Source: Talaromyces rugulosus (Eukaryota > Ascomycota > Eurotiomycetes > Eurotiales > Trichocomaceae). From it: DNA of 64,000 bases. The translations under genes and the position numbers were made by a program. The DNA is taken from NCBI RefSeq assembly GCF_013368755.1, contig NC_049564.1:628001-692000 (forward strand). Reading direction: 5' to 3'. The notes beneath the pieces were generated by a model. That model worked only from the letters and a program-made list of their open reading frames with translations, ran no database searches and was not told the DNA's origin. This document shows positions 1 to 11,362 of this stretch, piece by piece; within the stretch, counting starts at the first letter, position 1; each line of letters opens with the position of its first letter.

Positions 1-1681
1 ACAAGGGCAACATCATTCGATCGGACATCGTTCCCCAACGAATGCAAGACCTCGAATACATCGAGAAGACGACAGCGTTTGCTCAGCCTCTACAGCTTTT
101 TTCTGGTGAAGAGTGGACTGCATCGACCGAGTTCGCGACTCTTTTCAAGAGTTCCGCTGGAGTCATCCGGCTGCGTGACATTCCCACCACACAGATCACC
201 GATGCAGCCCTGCAAGTCCTCGAGAGCGAGCTCCATAATCGCCTGCCCACTCCTTTGGTAGTGGCCGGTCTCAAGCGCCGAACCATAGTCTTTCTAGAAG
301 GAAGTGAGGTTCTCCCGAACAGAGGAGGCTGTGCCGCGCGATTCTACGGAGCGGCAGAGTCACTAGGTATCGATCTCGTTGTCCTGGCCGTCGAAGGGCA
401 CTGGCTGCAGGGTTCCGAGTACGCTCACTGGCGCAAAGCGTTTATACCGATCGAGTTTGGATTCGATGCCGACTTCCCGTCGAGGATTGTCGCTGCTGTG
501 AGGCAATACGATGGACCCGTCGATGGTATCCTCACCATCTTTGACAGTTACCAGATCGCCCTATCCATTGCTGCAACCGAGCTTGGCCTGCCTACCGAGC
601 CTACTTCTGCTTACGAAGTGGCCACTGACAAATACAAGATGAGCGCTTTTGAGGGCCGTAAGTCCTTTGTGGCCGCGAGCGCTGAGGAGGCAATGAAGAT
701 TGCGCAGACCGAGGATCTCCCATGGCCCATCATTGTCAAGCCTTGCCGAGGCTTTGGCTCAGAGCTTGTCTTTAGAGTCGACAACATCGAGCAATTAGCA
801 GCGGTTGCTGGCCGCATGAACTCGGCCAGACACGGGACCGAGTTTGTTATAGAGCACTACTGCGACGGCCCCGAGGTCGACATTAACTTTGTCGTATACG
901 ATGGGAAGATTCTCTTTCACGGTATGTGTTATTTGCCTCTTTTTACTTACTTGGCTAACGCGAAGCAGAGATTGGAGATGAAGATCCTAAGAGCGCCGAA
1001 GACGGGTCGGACTCCTTCCACGAACGGGATTGCTGCTCGCCGACTGAACTCCCCAAGCCCGAGCAGGCTGTCCTCCATGACTCTATCGCCAAAACCCTCA
1101 ACAGGCTCGGTTTCCGCAACGGCATCTACCACTGCGAGGCCCGCGTGGACGACTCGACCGTAGAGTGGCGCCGCACAGAGTCTAACGCCCCAGAACTCGT
1201 CCCCCGTTCGACGCACAGCTCCCGCCCCCCATCCTCCTGGCTCATCGAGATTAATCCACGCCCACCTGGATGTAACTCAAGTGACGTTATCGAGACCACG
1301 TGGGGCGTTGACTACTGGGCTGTCTTGCTCTCTATCCGGCTGCACGACTCAGACCGCGTACGTGCTTTTTCTCAGCCGTACCGCAACGGCCCCCAGTACT
1401 TTGCGGACATGATATTCATCTCGGCCGCCTTTGACAAGTCGAAGAACGGCGTCTGGGAGTCTGGTGAGGTGACAGAGGAGCTGGTTCAGCGGCGCCCAGA
1501 CCTCGGCCGGCACATCTCGAAGCACCTCACGTTTATGAGGAAGGGCGACAGCATGCCGCATCCGTCGACCGGCGTGAACACATTTGTGGCATATCTCAAC
1601 GTCTTCTCACGGAGGAGCAGGGCGCACGTGCTGGATATTGCGGCAGCGGTCAGGAAAGAGCTCAGGATTGAATACTCCTAG
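1..1681 (+). CDS. ATP-grasp ligase (carnosine-synthase/amino-acid-ligase-like), 5' truncated
   Basis: Exons <1-921 and 969-1681, intron 922-968 (GTATGT...GCAG). The frame is open to the left edge through codons before the first ATG at 42, so the N-terminus probably lies outside; 543 residues are visible. The C-terminal half shows an ATP-grasp fold: a glycine-rich lysine loop (IIVKPCRGFGSELVF), the acidic strand IEHYCDGPEVDINF, and after the intron the metal-binding strand WLIEINPRPPG. Enzymes of this kind couple ATP to ligation of a carboxylate to an amine through an acyl phosphate. The splice restores FHGEIGDEDP, as expected between these motifs. The substrate cannot be read from sequence. 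It lies 772 bp from the oxidoreductase group and is the only candidate bond-forming enzyme there. Membership in that group is an inference. Confidence 0.85.
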
Positions 1682-2453
1682 GTGTATGCACAGTATCGAT
1701 GGGGCTGTCTGCACTAAACGCAAACGTAGGAACTCAATTTCTGCGAGATATGGTGTGCGAGACGAGATGAGGTTTTCACCTCTTCTGCTTCATTTCCTAT
1801 GCCTAAACCCATTTGTATAGATTCGTAGTCAAACTGTCTGTAACGATCGAGCTTCTACAATGTACCACCCGAGCTTCACCCTCACATTGGTACCTTCCAC
1901 CACAGTTATAACGTGGGGAAACTGATGGGAGTTGGATTGTGCGTTGACTTCCCCCTCACGCCGTCATGACCGTGGAAGTACCGATGTTCCTTATGTGCCG
2001 GATGTTATTGTATATATCCTATTCTATGAGCTCTTTACGAGGTTTCAACTGCAGAAATTTCAGGGTTCTCGTTTTGCCTGGGCGTCCTATCTCTACATGG
2101 CCAAAACCGCACTGTGGACAGCCAAAATTATGGCGTTGAAACATTGAATGTGTTAACTTGTACCAGGATTTCCAGATACTATATTTAGACAAAACCTTTC
2201 AACCAGTCTTACCCTTAATTAAATAATGACAATTCTTGGGACTTTTCTAAGAAACATCACACCTGATGATTTTCGGCGTAGCCTAGGGAAACCGATAAAA
2301 ATTCTGTCAATTCTTAATAATTTCTTTCTGGTATATTCCAAATATAGCGTTATGTTTGTTTCACCCTACTATCGTAAATAAGAACAATGGTTGGCATGCC
2401 AGCTGACCCGCTCCTTTCAAAACCATATATCCAAAATTCGACATCTGGAACAT
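1682..2453. other. Intergenic spacer, no gene seen
   Basis: Between two genes whose 3' ends face each other (ATP-grasp gene ending at 1681 and SDR ending at 2454 on the minus strand). It becomes AT-rich after about 2160. Short open frames lack family-like features. Presumably both 3' untranslated regions. Confidence 0.5.
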
Positions 2454-3269
2454 TTAGTCAATGAATAGGCCCCCAGAGGCGATAATATGTACTCCATTAA
2501 CCCATCGGGCTTTCTCCTCACATAAAAATGCAACAGCAAACGCAATCTCCTCGGGCTCGCCCATTCTGGGAGCTACAGGTGTTTGATCTATGATAGGCTG
2601 GAGAATTTTCATTTGCTCCCCACCAGCAGCTGCAAAGCCCTCCGTTTTGGTTGGGCCTGGGCTAACTGCATTAACTGTGCATCCGAATTTTGGAGGTAGT
2701 TCCTTGGCCCTAGTTTCCATATCAGTTGAGCGTCACAGAGCACTTTACTGCTAAATTACTCACCAACATTTTGTGAATGAGTCAACCATTCCCTTCGTTC
2801 CGGCATAAATTGTCTGATTTGGAGGCGGTCCACGAGCTGAAATACTGGCAATATTTATTATTCGACTACCTCTATTAAGATGTGGTAAGCTCGACTGTGT
2901 TAGCAGAAATGTACTGCGGCCGTTGACGTTGACCAGCAGGTCCCATTCGTCCAGTGTTTGTTCTTCTAGCGGCTTATTGACTGCTAAACCAGCACAGTTG
3001 ATAACAATGTCGATCTTTCCCCAGCGTGCCACTGCAGCATCCACGAGACTCTGCGGTCCAGTAGTTGTTGCCATGTTTGCCTCAACGGCAACGGACTCAC
3101 ACGGCAAGGAGCATCTCAGGGCTTCTGCTTCTGCCTCCAGTGATGGAAATGGGTAGTTGATTACTGTCTTTGCACCGCGGGAAGCAAGCTCTCGAATGAT
3201 GGCGGCACCAATTCCGGAAGACGAGCCGCTTATAATCGCGACTTTGTTAAGGAGGGATTGCTCAGTCAT
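2454..3269 (-). CDS. Short-chain dehydrogenase/reductase (classical, FabG-like)
   Basis: Exons 3269-2764 and 2709-2454 with intron 2763-2710 (GTGAGT...CTAG) give 253 residues, the usual size of classical SDRs. The junction restores FTKCWAKELPPKFGC. NAD(P)-binding motif SGSSSGIG sits at residues 14-21, an NCAG motif follows near residue 80, and the catalytic Ser and YAGTK (Tyr-x-x-x-Lys) are present before the intron. The C-terminus VNAVSPGPTKTEG and IIASGGLFID is typical of 3-oxoacyl-ACP-reductase-like and fungal tailoring SDRs. Start MTEQS at 3269 is preferred because the open frame upstream adds 13 non-conserved residues. Likely a cytosolic NAD(P)H-dependent carbonyl reductase or alcohol dehydrogenase; substrate unknown. 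Adjacent to the BBE-type oxidase, on the same strand. Confidence 0.9.
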
Positions 3270-3936
3270 ATTGCAGTCAATGAGCCAAGCATGAAGGAAA
3301 GAGGGCACCAGAACTGGAGCTGATGATACCGGAGTGTGCGGATGTAGCCAGTTAAATATCGTCGATCAAGCAACCTGCCTCAGCGTGTACGAAGCACGAT
3401 AGGGATATAGAAGTAATAAAACAGATATAAATTAGATCACCGGAATAGAATTCATCAAACCGGACCAGTTCGACCTAATACAGATGATGTTGTAGGCTGG
3501 GTGTTAGCTCCTCAAACAGTTAATTTATTTACGGTCCTCTACCGAACAGAAATCCAGGGCCCCACTAAGATTTACTAGGTTGTTTCTGCCATATATTGAG
3601 AAATGACAGATCGGGATGTGGAGGGTTCATCCCGAATTCCGGGGGCCTGAGCCTAGACCACCTGTTGATGATAGAGAGACTAGAGCATAATGAAATACGC
3701 ATAACCAGGTCCTTGATTTTTTCTTCTCTCTGATAGTGAGCAATGTTGAATCGCTTAAGAAGTCAACGGTCATCTAGAGAGCTATACTAAACTTTAGTTT
3801 CTTTCTTATATCAACTGATAGCCTCTAAGGAATGAAATTTTCAATTGACCACACTATAAGACTGTAAATAACTCAACTAGTAACTCTAACAGTCTAATAA
3901 CTAGATAATATAGATTGGGATGTATCGATTTATTAG
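3270..3936. other. SDR promoter region
   Basis: This 667 bp AT-rich spacer lies upstream of the minus-strand SDR and beyond the end of the BBE-like gene. It contains a GC-rich interrupted dyad at 3631-3643 (CCG N5 CGG core) in otherwise AT-rich sequence, the spacing style of Zn2Cys6 regulator sites. No coding sequence is supported. Confidence 0.4.
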
Positions 3937-5457
3937 TCAAATCTTCCCTTTCAGCGTGTTGGCTAGTCCCGCTGTGCCTGAAACATCGCCTTGGTCCAGG
4001 TACGCACAAACTCGTCCTTCTGGATCCCACTTTTGTCGAATATTCTTTAAGCGTGCTGAATTTTCATCTGCCCAATACCGGGTTTGCCGAACCTGAAAAT
4101 CTGAATCTCCCAGGTATGCCCCAACGCTATGCTTCTCTATGGTTTTCATCGTCTTCTGAACCCAGGTTTGACATCGTAAATCATCTGTCTGGTCTTCCCA
4201 AACGGCATACGCAGCAAAATAATGATCCGATTGTACACTGAGTGCCATATCTGGTAGCTGCCGTCGACTGCACGGATTCATCGCGTACCATAGAGAAAAT
4301 GCCTTTCTGTGCGGAAGGGTAGTAAACCCATTTTCTAGAACAGCGACAACATCCGAGTCGTTATCGATGTATGCATTATCAACACAGTAACGATGTCTGT
4401 CTGGGTTCGCTTTTGCTTGGCTAATATACTGCTTATCCAAGCTATCTTCTTGACAGAACCATTCTTCAAAGGCCCCCAGAGGTCTTGTTTCTTGAGCCGG
4501 TCGGAGTGCGTGTTCGGCTTCATTCTCGGTGCCTTTCATAGTGACGAAGAGTACAAAAAAGCACAATTCATCTTTTTGTTCGGGGTATTGCGAAACGGCA
4601 GCTATTTCAGTGTCGTGGTCATAACCCGGTGCTATTGATAGGACCCAATCGAAAACTTGTCGATACATGCTAATAGGGTAGAGATAGCCAGATGACCGGA
4701 AACCTCTTCTGGGATATTCGCGGACTTTTAAATGAAACCTAGAAATTATACCTGGAAATCCTGGGGAATGAAGTCAGCTTGCCGAGAAGTTATGATCCTT
4801 GCCATTTGGTTTGGGTTGTACCTGGGCCTGCCCCTCGAGCCGCCCAATAGAGGTCTTGATTTTGTTGAGCGTTACAGTGAAGCTTTTCTCCTTGTACAGT
4901 GACAACATCAACGGCCTTAACTTGTTCGCAAGCCCATCCCCATCCCTAGGTCAAGATCAGCATCTGCAACGAAAGTGGCTCGAAGGGTTGTAATTTGATT
5001 AATAGTTTTTATCATCCGAAGAGAAACTTACGCGGCAGTTCCATCCCATCCCCCCTTGCAATAAAAAACCCCCGATTCCAACATCAGGGCAATGCCCCCC
5101 AGCAAACATCAGTTCATGTTTGTTGAGGACAGAGTTGATATCTCTCCCAGTCATGCTAGGGGTTGCCTTTGCGATTTTTCCCTCTGGATCATACTCTAGG
5201 CTCTTGTAATCACCCAAATCAATTAAAACCGAGTTGTCTCGCACACTCCATGCAGCCCATGAGTGACCGCCAGACCGAACCGCAACTCTACAATTGCACT
5301 CTGCAGCCAACTTTACTGCTGCAACAATGTCATCTTCGGATTTTGCCTTCACTATAGCCAATGGAAATCGGCTTGGACGACGGTGGTTGAAAACACGGCC
5401 AATTCTAGCCTCTTCGTAAGTAGCTTCATCGGCTGTATCGCGCCAAGTAATTTGCAT
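3937..5457 (-). CDS. FAD-linked oxidoreductase, berberine-bridge-enzyme type
   Basis: Three exons: 5457-5032, 4945-4822 and 4760-3937 (introns 5031-4946 and 4821-4761), 457 residues, normal for fungal BBE-like oxidases. The N-terminal PCMH-type FAD domain has VRSGGHSW with His65 and GGHCPDVGIGG with Cys123, the two positions used for bicovalent FAD attachment in this family. Splicing restores GGMGWNCRGWGWACEQV and the WAARGAGPGF block. The C-terminus carries the BBE domain (RYWADENSARLKNIRQKWDP, flavin-adjacent). No signal peptide is obvious, so it is probably intracellular. Such enzymes use O2 to oxidise alcohols or amines or to drive ring closure. It is divergently transcribed from the MFS gene across a 428 bp shared promoter, which suggests that product formation and export are controlled together. 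Confidence 0.93.
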
Positions 5458-5579
5458 GGTTGCGGAAACGATAGCAAGTTCAGAGTTAAGCAGTGGGCTA
5501 AAGATTCGCGAGCAAGTCTGCCCTATTACACCTTTAGATGCTACCCGTGCTTATATGGAGCTATTAATATGTCTACTAT

Positions 5580-5595
5580 ATGCCGAGTTCGGCAT
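5580..5595. promoter_or_regulatory. Perfect dyad ATGCCGA-GT-TCGGCAT in divergent promoter
   Basis: Seven-base arms around a 2-base spacer, containing CCG N4 CGG, the architecture bound by Zn2Cys6 dimers. It lies 123 bp from the BBE-type start and about 290 bp from the MFS start. The function is inferred from position and symmetry only. Confidence 0.45.
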
Positions 5596-5885
5596 CATAT
5601 ACAAGTCTGATGTGGGGGACCTGGTCCGATACGTGGAGAATCCTCAACAATTACCCCGTGGGGAAGCTTGCAGATCGGATACGATGTGGGCCACTTTCGG
5701 GTTGGTGAAGCTTGTGTTCACAAACACGCGTTCGATACTCATAATATCACCGCAAAAAGATGCGTGTTGAAGATTTATTATAATTGCTAGTACTTTCCTT
5801 TGCTCGTCGCCCCCTTTTAAATGACACATTTCCGCTATCGCCCGGTGAACATCCATGTAGATTACCAGTGAGGTTTTATATCGCA

Positions 5886-7690
5886 ATGGATCTCCAGAAA
5901 ACCGCGTCCCTAAGGCCAAATGAAACAAGAACCGATGTGCTAGGCAGCCTACGCCTGCGGCATCAGGAGACAAATGAGATAATCTTGATTCCAATACCCA
6001 CAGATGATCCCAACGACCCGTTGAATTGGTGAGCCACTCTCGGGTTCCTTCATATTAATATCAGGACGGCGTTTGTCTAATAACAGCAATGTAGGTCGAG
6101 GCCATTTCGTTACTACATAGCCTTTGTGGTTTGCCTGGCTGTCTTTTTCTGTAACTTCTTGGCTGCAGGACCGACAGTAGCGATTGTGGAAACCACCGTG
6201 GACTTCTTTGGCCCCGAGGGCCCCAATTTCAGTGCCCAGATCTCAAAAGTAGCGTTCTTCTATACAACAACTGCCCTCACCCAGGGCGTGGGAATGCTCT
6301 TTTGGATGCCGTTGATCGTAAAATACGGCCGAAGACCTATCTATGTCATTTCCTTTATACTTTATTTCGCTACAGGAGTATGGTCAGGGTTTGCTAAAAC
6401 ATACAGTGTTGAGTTGGCTGGTCGGATTATCATGGGATTTGCAGCAGGCGCTGGAGAGTGTCTTGGTCCTTTGACTATCGCTGACCTATTTTTTCTGCAT
6501 GAACGTGGGACCGTGATGGCAACCTACACCGCGGCGCTTTCCATGGGCGTTTCAGGTGGTATCATCATCGATGGGCTTATAACAATCTCCCTCCATTGGC
6601 GATATATTTACTATGTTGCCTGCGCCTTGATTGGCGGGGTGACAGTTCTCGTTATTTTTACCTTCCCAGAAACCACCTTCCAACGCAATATTGAACTGTC
6701 ACATGAATGTTCAGTTACCAAATCAGTTCAAGGGAAGGATGGTTCCAACAGTCTAGCTGCCTCTGACCACAACGAGAATGGAACAATTCATTTGGTTCCA
6801 AAGAAAGTAGGCTATATTGAGTCTCTCAAACTTTTCAACAAAACAAATTTCACTTCTGAGCCGCTGCTCCGGGTCTTCGTGCGCCCAATTGTTTTGATTA
6901 TTCTCCCTTCGGTTCTGTGGACATCGCTTGTTTTCGCAGTGACCATTGGGTTTCTTGTTGCCATCAGTTCAAATTTCGCCACCGCGTTCTCCACGACATA
7001 CGGTTTCAGCTCATGGGAAACAGGACTATGCTTCATATCTGGACTCTTAGGTTCGTTTATTGGAGTGTTATTTGGGGGTAACGTGTCGGACTGGTGTGCA
7101 GACTGGTTCACCAAGCGCAATGGTGGGATCCGAGAACCTGAAATGCGTCTACCATCAATTGTCATTGGAGGAGTTTGTGCCCCAGTCGCCTTGATTCTCT
7201 ACGGCGTCGGGATAAATAACGAATTGCATTGGATGGTACCAACCCTCGGTCTTGGTATACTGAGTTTTGCTATTGTCCAAGCGACAAATGTGGCTATGGT
7301 GTATGTAATCGATTGCTACAGGCCGGCAGTTGGTGAAGTTACCGTCTCTATTTTGTCTTTCAAAGGTGAGTTTTTTTTTTTTTTTTCCTCCATTCCCCGT
7401 CGTGAAAATACTAGGATATGTCTTTATATTTGACTAATTTGACTATTGCTGATTCCTGACGTTTTTCATCAGCTGCATTCGGGTTCCTACTCTCGTTTTA
7501 CACGAATCCGTGGATTGATCTGGAAGGTTATAGTAGAGCCTTTGGCGAAATGGCTTGTATCTCTGGGGTTATGGTAGCCTTTTCAGCTGTGTTCTACTAC
7601 TGGGGAAAGCCGATCCGTCACAGTACTTGGAAATGGAGTGTCATGCAAAAGTATGGACGTTGGGCCGCCGATCGAGAGGTGGGAGAGTAA
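5886..7690 (+). CDS. MFS transporter (DHA1-type drug/metabolite antiporter)
   Basis: Exons 5886-6028, 6095-7365 and 7473-7690 (introns 6029-6094 and 7366-7472) give 543 residues. A hydrophilic N-terminus of about 50 residues ends in DDPNDPLNWSRPFRYYI, the hallmark entry to TM1 in fungal DHA1 transporters. MFS motif A-like GRRPIYV follows TM2-3, then GRIIMGFAAGAGECLGP and ERGTVMATYTAAL. A hydrophilic loop (about residues 230-300) splits two sets of six predicted helices. The C-terminus after the last intron is AAFGFLLSFYTNPWI. Likely a plasma-membrane proton-coupled exporter or importer. The position divergent from the oxidase gene suggests it moves the product or a precursor. A 16-17 nt T tract directly follows the second donor site. 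Confidence 0.92.
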
Positions 7691-8223
7691 TGCTTCAAGG
7701 TTATCTTCACTTGAGTGATGACTGTATGATAATTTGGAAGGATGATCAGGGGCGAATAGGGCATACTGAGAAGTATTTTAATCTTGGAAGTTATTATTTG
7801 GATTTTCATACTTGTCATAGGTACAAATATTCCTCATTAAGATCATGGAAACATCGTGACCTAACCCTAAGCCTAATTGCCTCGGATATACCCCAAAACA
7901 AGACTTAGAAACAAATATTGAAAATCAAGTGGATTATCTTCGTCACGATCTGTGCCCTTTTCTTCAGTGCCTCATGATTAAAACAGGTATAAAAGTACAA
8001 AACGCGAGAATAGTGACTCCAAGCCAGGGTTTTACCGTAATTAAAATTAGTTGGTATTATTTCACTATGATATTTGAAGCAACATAATGACTAACAAATT
8101 CAATTCGTTAAGAGGAGGGCGATGGTTGAAGTCTGGAAAATTAGATATCTGAAACACAAAAAAAAATAAAATAAAATAAAATAAAGATTCGAGGGACTAC
8201 TAAAAGAGGAAGGAGAGGAATAG
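7691..8223. other. Spacer between two 3' ends, with ATAAA repeat
   Basis: Convergent 3' region between the MFS gene and the minus-strand SDR. It contains an A-rich pentanucleotide run (ATAAA units) at about 8162-8186. No coding sequence is supported. Confidence 0.5.
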
Positions 8224-9331
8224 CTAAGCTGTTTCCTTCTGTTTGAACGTCTCCAGAATTTCACGGGCACCAGCAAAGTGAAACTCAGCCATGGTCTCCT
8301 CCCAAAGCGCCTCAATTATGGGTTGGCCCTTTGGGAGATACACGAGATTCATGAAACTATAGAAGTCATGGTTTAGCACAATAACTTGCTTTGTTAATGC
8401 TCGACTGAACTTACGGGTGAATTTCCCAGTCCATGCAGAAGCACCCATGAGACTCTTTTCCTTTTACTACCGCGGCATCGACATACATCCAAGCCCCATC
8501 CTCGGACTTTCTCCCGGTGATTGATTTGTAGGTCTCGAGAAACAAGGCAACAGCTCCCGTGGCGAATCTGTGTAAATCGGATCCCTTGCACATGCCTGGC
8601 TCGACTAGATTGACAGTGACATCATTGGAATTGATATAGCTGAACATCTTGGAAAAGAATAAATGTCCAAGAGCCTTTGAATCAAAGTATCGCTCTGTCG
8701 GTTTGTAGGGATGGGCGATAGGATTATCAAACGATGCTAGGAATGGCCGCCTGTCTTGTGTGGGGAGCTTCGCCCACAAGGCTGTTCCGGAACTTACAAT
8801 CGTAAGTCTGCCTGGAACCCCCGATGATGACTTCCTTTTGGATATGGGAAGTATAAGAATAGCTAGAAGAAAGGTAGACAAGTAATTTACTTGTATGACC
8901 TCTTCATGGCCCGTAGAACAAGTGTCGAACGATGGCTGTATTAAGCCAGCATTGAGGATCGTAATATCAAGTCGCGAAAGATCCTTCTCTGCCCGGGAAC
9001 AAAATTTTTGAATAGAGGGATATGAGGACATCTCGAGGTGCCAAACCTCAATTTTTGAGGCTGGGTAGTCAGAACGCAGCTTTTTGGCGACAGCTTCGCC
9101 CTTTTCCAAAGACCTTACGGCAAGAATGAGATGCGATAGCTTCAATGATAGAAAGTGACGTGCACAGTGCAGCCCTAGGCCTGAGCTGCCGCCAGTGATG
9201 ATCGCAACCTGACCGGACAGATTGGTGCCAGCTGGTGCTTTGCGAGGTTTGGTGCAGAATTGAGACTTGATGAAGGATCGGAGGAAGCCTGCATCGGCTA
9301 CATCGCCCATCTCCATTGACATGGAAGTCAT
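8224..9331 (-). CDS. Short-chain dehydrogenase (fungal retinol-dehydrogenase-like)
   Basis: Exons 9331-8415 and 8356-8224, intron 8414-8357 (GTAAGT...TATAG), 349 residues. The splice restores SHGCFCMDWEIHPFMNLVYL, a block common near the C-terminus of long fungal SDRs. The cofactor motif TGGSSGLG lies at about residues 47-54, followed by LNAGL (NNAG equivalent), a catalytic Ser in IVSSGTALW, and Tyr/Lys in RYFDSKALG. An N-terminal extension of about 40 residues precedes the Rossmann fold, as in related fungal proteins. Expected to reduce a ketone or oxidise an alcohol with NADP(H). The promoter is shared head-to-head with the regulator-like gene at 9778. All catalytic residues look intact. 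Confidence 0.9.
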
Positions 9332-9629
9332 TGTAAATAAATTTCAGAGGAAGTCAAGGCCGATATTCGTATTCTTGTCGTCAATCGGTGAAGAGGCTTG
9401 TTGTCTGTTTTTTTTTCGACTTTAGAGGGCAGCTTGCTCCTATAAGTAGTGTTCTGGGTGTCCTACCATCGATTTTCAAAGTCTTCAAGTGCCTTAAACC
9501 CTTCCAAGAAGGGGATATAATGCGTTCTTGGCATTATCAAAGACACAGTGCCAATATAAGCAACCATTTCCCAAATAGGCAAGCAATAGAGTCTTGGCAT
9601 GTGAATAGTGGGTCTTATTCCCAAAAGTA

Positions 9630-9661
9630 GACTAGTCCGGGTTACAGCAGTGGACTAGTCC
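9630..9661. promoter_or_regulatory. Two GACTAGTCC elements in divergent promoter
   Basis: GACTAGTCC occurs at 9630-9638 and again at 9653-9661, 23 bp apart (about two helical turns). The second copy is part of the perfect palindrome GGACTAGTCC. It lies between the SDR start (9331, minus) and the regulator-like start (9778, plus). The spacing suggests protein binding on one DNA face; this is an inference. Confidence 0.4.
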
Positions 9662-9777
9662 AGCCGCGAGAAGGATAGGAAACGATCTTTCTTCGAAGTC
9701 ATTGCTTGCAAGGAATTATCCATCAGACATAAGTGTCATTTATTCATATCGAAGTCACACTAGTACAATTCATCCAC

Positions 9778-11362
9778 ATGGACACTGAAGCGCGCCAATC
9801 CACAGTGAAATCACAGAAGCTCGGCCGAAAAAGGAAAGCAGTACAAAGCTTGGCATCACCTTTTATCGTCGCCACCAACCAGGACACGATTAAGCCCGAT
9901 GCAACATCCAGAATGTTGATTCGTCATCATGTGATGAAAGGCAAAAATCGAAAAGACGTCTCATCGCAGAGGGCTACTCTCCGGTCATGGGTTAACCAGG
10001 GGCGTGAATTCCCGTTGCCACAGCAGACTGCAACGAAATGGCTGCGAGGAGGCTGCTTAGCGAACCCCCTCAGGCTTCAGATAAATGACCCAGGCCTTCC
10101 TATCACGGGGCTCAAATTTAATATTGAACCATGCATAGTACAAGTTATACACGACTGTGAGAACACTAGAAATTATTTTTCTACCGCGGCTAGGTTTGCT
10201 AACATCAAGTCTTGGTTTAGTCATTTCTGTTATGACCAGAGCAATGTACCCGGCCCAATGCTGTGTCAACTCAGTGAACGAAGAGAACGATTGGTTTGAG
10301 GATTTAAGTAATGATGCAACATATTTCCAAGTCGTCTCGCATACTGCCCAAATCTATTTTGACACTGTAAAGAGTCGAATATATGGGCTGAACGCGATGA
10401 GATATATGAATAGAGCCATGTTTCTACTTCGAAATAAGCTAGTATATGGCAATGAAGCAATAGCTAACTCCACTATTTTTACTATATTGACGATTGCCAT
10501 GGCTTCGGAAATTTTTGGTGATCTCGAGGCGGCAAAGAAGCACCTCAATGGTTTATACCAGGTGCTACACGCTCGTGGTGGCATAGGAACACTCGCTAAT
10601 AGCCGTTCACTTCAATTCAAATGCTTCAGGTTCGTGCTGAGATGTTATAATTTATTGCCTCCTTATTGACCTCAGATGAACAATAGACTTGATCTCAGAA
10701 TCTCCCTTAAGAGTGGATCCATTCCACTTTTCCTCACCAGAGATAATATTTCGTGGAATACTTATCTCGCTGGTCCTGATAAATTATCCACTACCCCTAT
10801 ACAGACCACATGCAAAATGCCAGATATACGATTGGTAAATGTGTGGATTGACCTACGCGAATTCGTAAAAGCAATCAACCTCGCCCACCAAACCGGGCGT
10901 AACCTCTCTACAGAGCTCTTTCAAGAGGCTCTTATTTCGCTCCAGTACCGGCTTCAATGCTTGGCCTACAGTATCCAAGATCTACAAGAGAATTTCCGGC
11001 TTTCCATGCTTGCTCTTTCAACAAGTATGTTCCTGGAGAAGGATGGGCTTGAATTGCGATGCACCGCTTTGGCCAAAGAATTGAGAACAGCGTTACAGTT
11101 GATGGAGTGCGATGTCAATAATTATGGGTTGAAGTTGACTCTCTGGCTTCTTGTCGTCGGTAGAGTCTCGGTGCTTGATTCTCCAGAAGACTCGTGTTGG
11201 TTAAAGGCTAAACTATCCACCACTATCCAAGCATTGGGATTAGCAAGTTGGAAAGAAGCCAGATTGGTCTTGAAGACTTTCATATGGATGGATGCGATGC
11301 ATGATGAGCCAGGGAAGATAATATTTGACGATGCAATGTGCTCCAAAAATAATCAAATTTGA
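9778..11362 (+). CDS. Fungal transcription-factor-like protein (DUF3468 type) without Zn cluster
   Basis: Exons 9778-10156, 10221-10629 and 10687-11362 (introns 10157-10220 and 10630-10686), 487 residues. The N-terminus has a basic patch (KLGRKRKA) and the conserved stretch ATNQDTIKPDATSRMLIRHH then VMKGKNRK seen in many fungal regulators. After splicing, HDFISVMTRAMYP, the FGDLEAAKKHLNGLYQVLHA block with RGGIG, and PLFLTRDNISWN match the DUF3468 fungal transcription factor domain. No Zn2Cys6 motif (six spaced cysteines) is present, so DNA binding is unproven. The second donor is GTTCGT, weaker than consensus; its acceptor was chosen to restore CFRLDLRISL. An in-frame ATG at 9733 is an alternative start. 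As a divergent partner of the SDR it is the best candidate local regulator. Confidence 0.82.

Noticed and set aside
5644..5994. 116-codon minus-strand frame over the BBE/MFS promoter
   Set aside because: Antisense to the MFS first exon and promoter, no domain.
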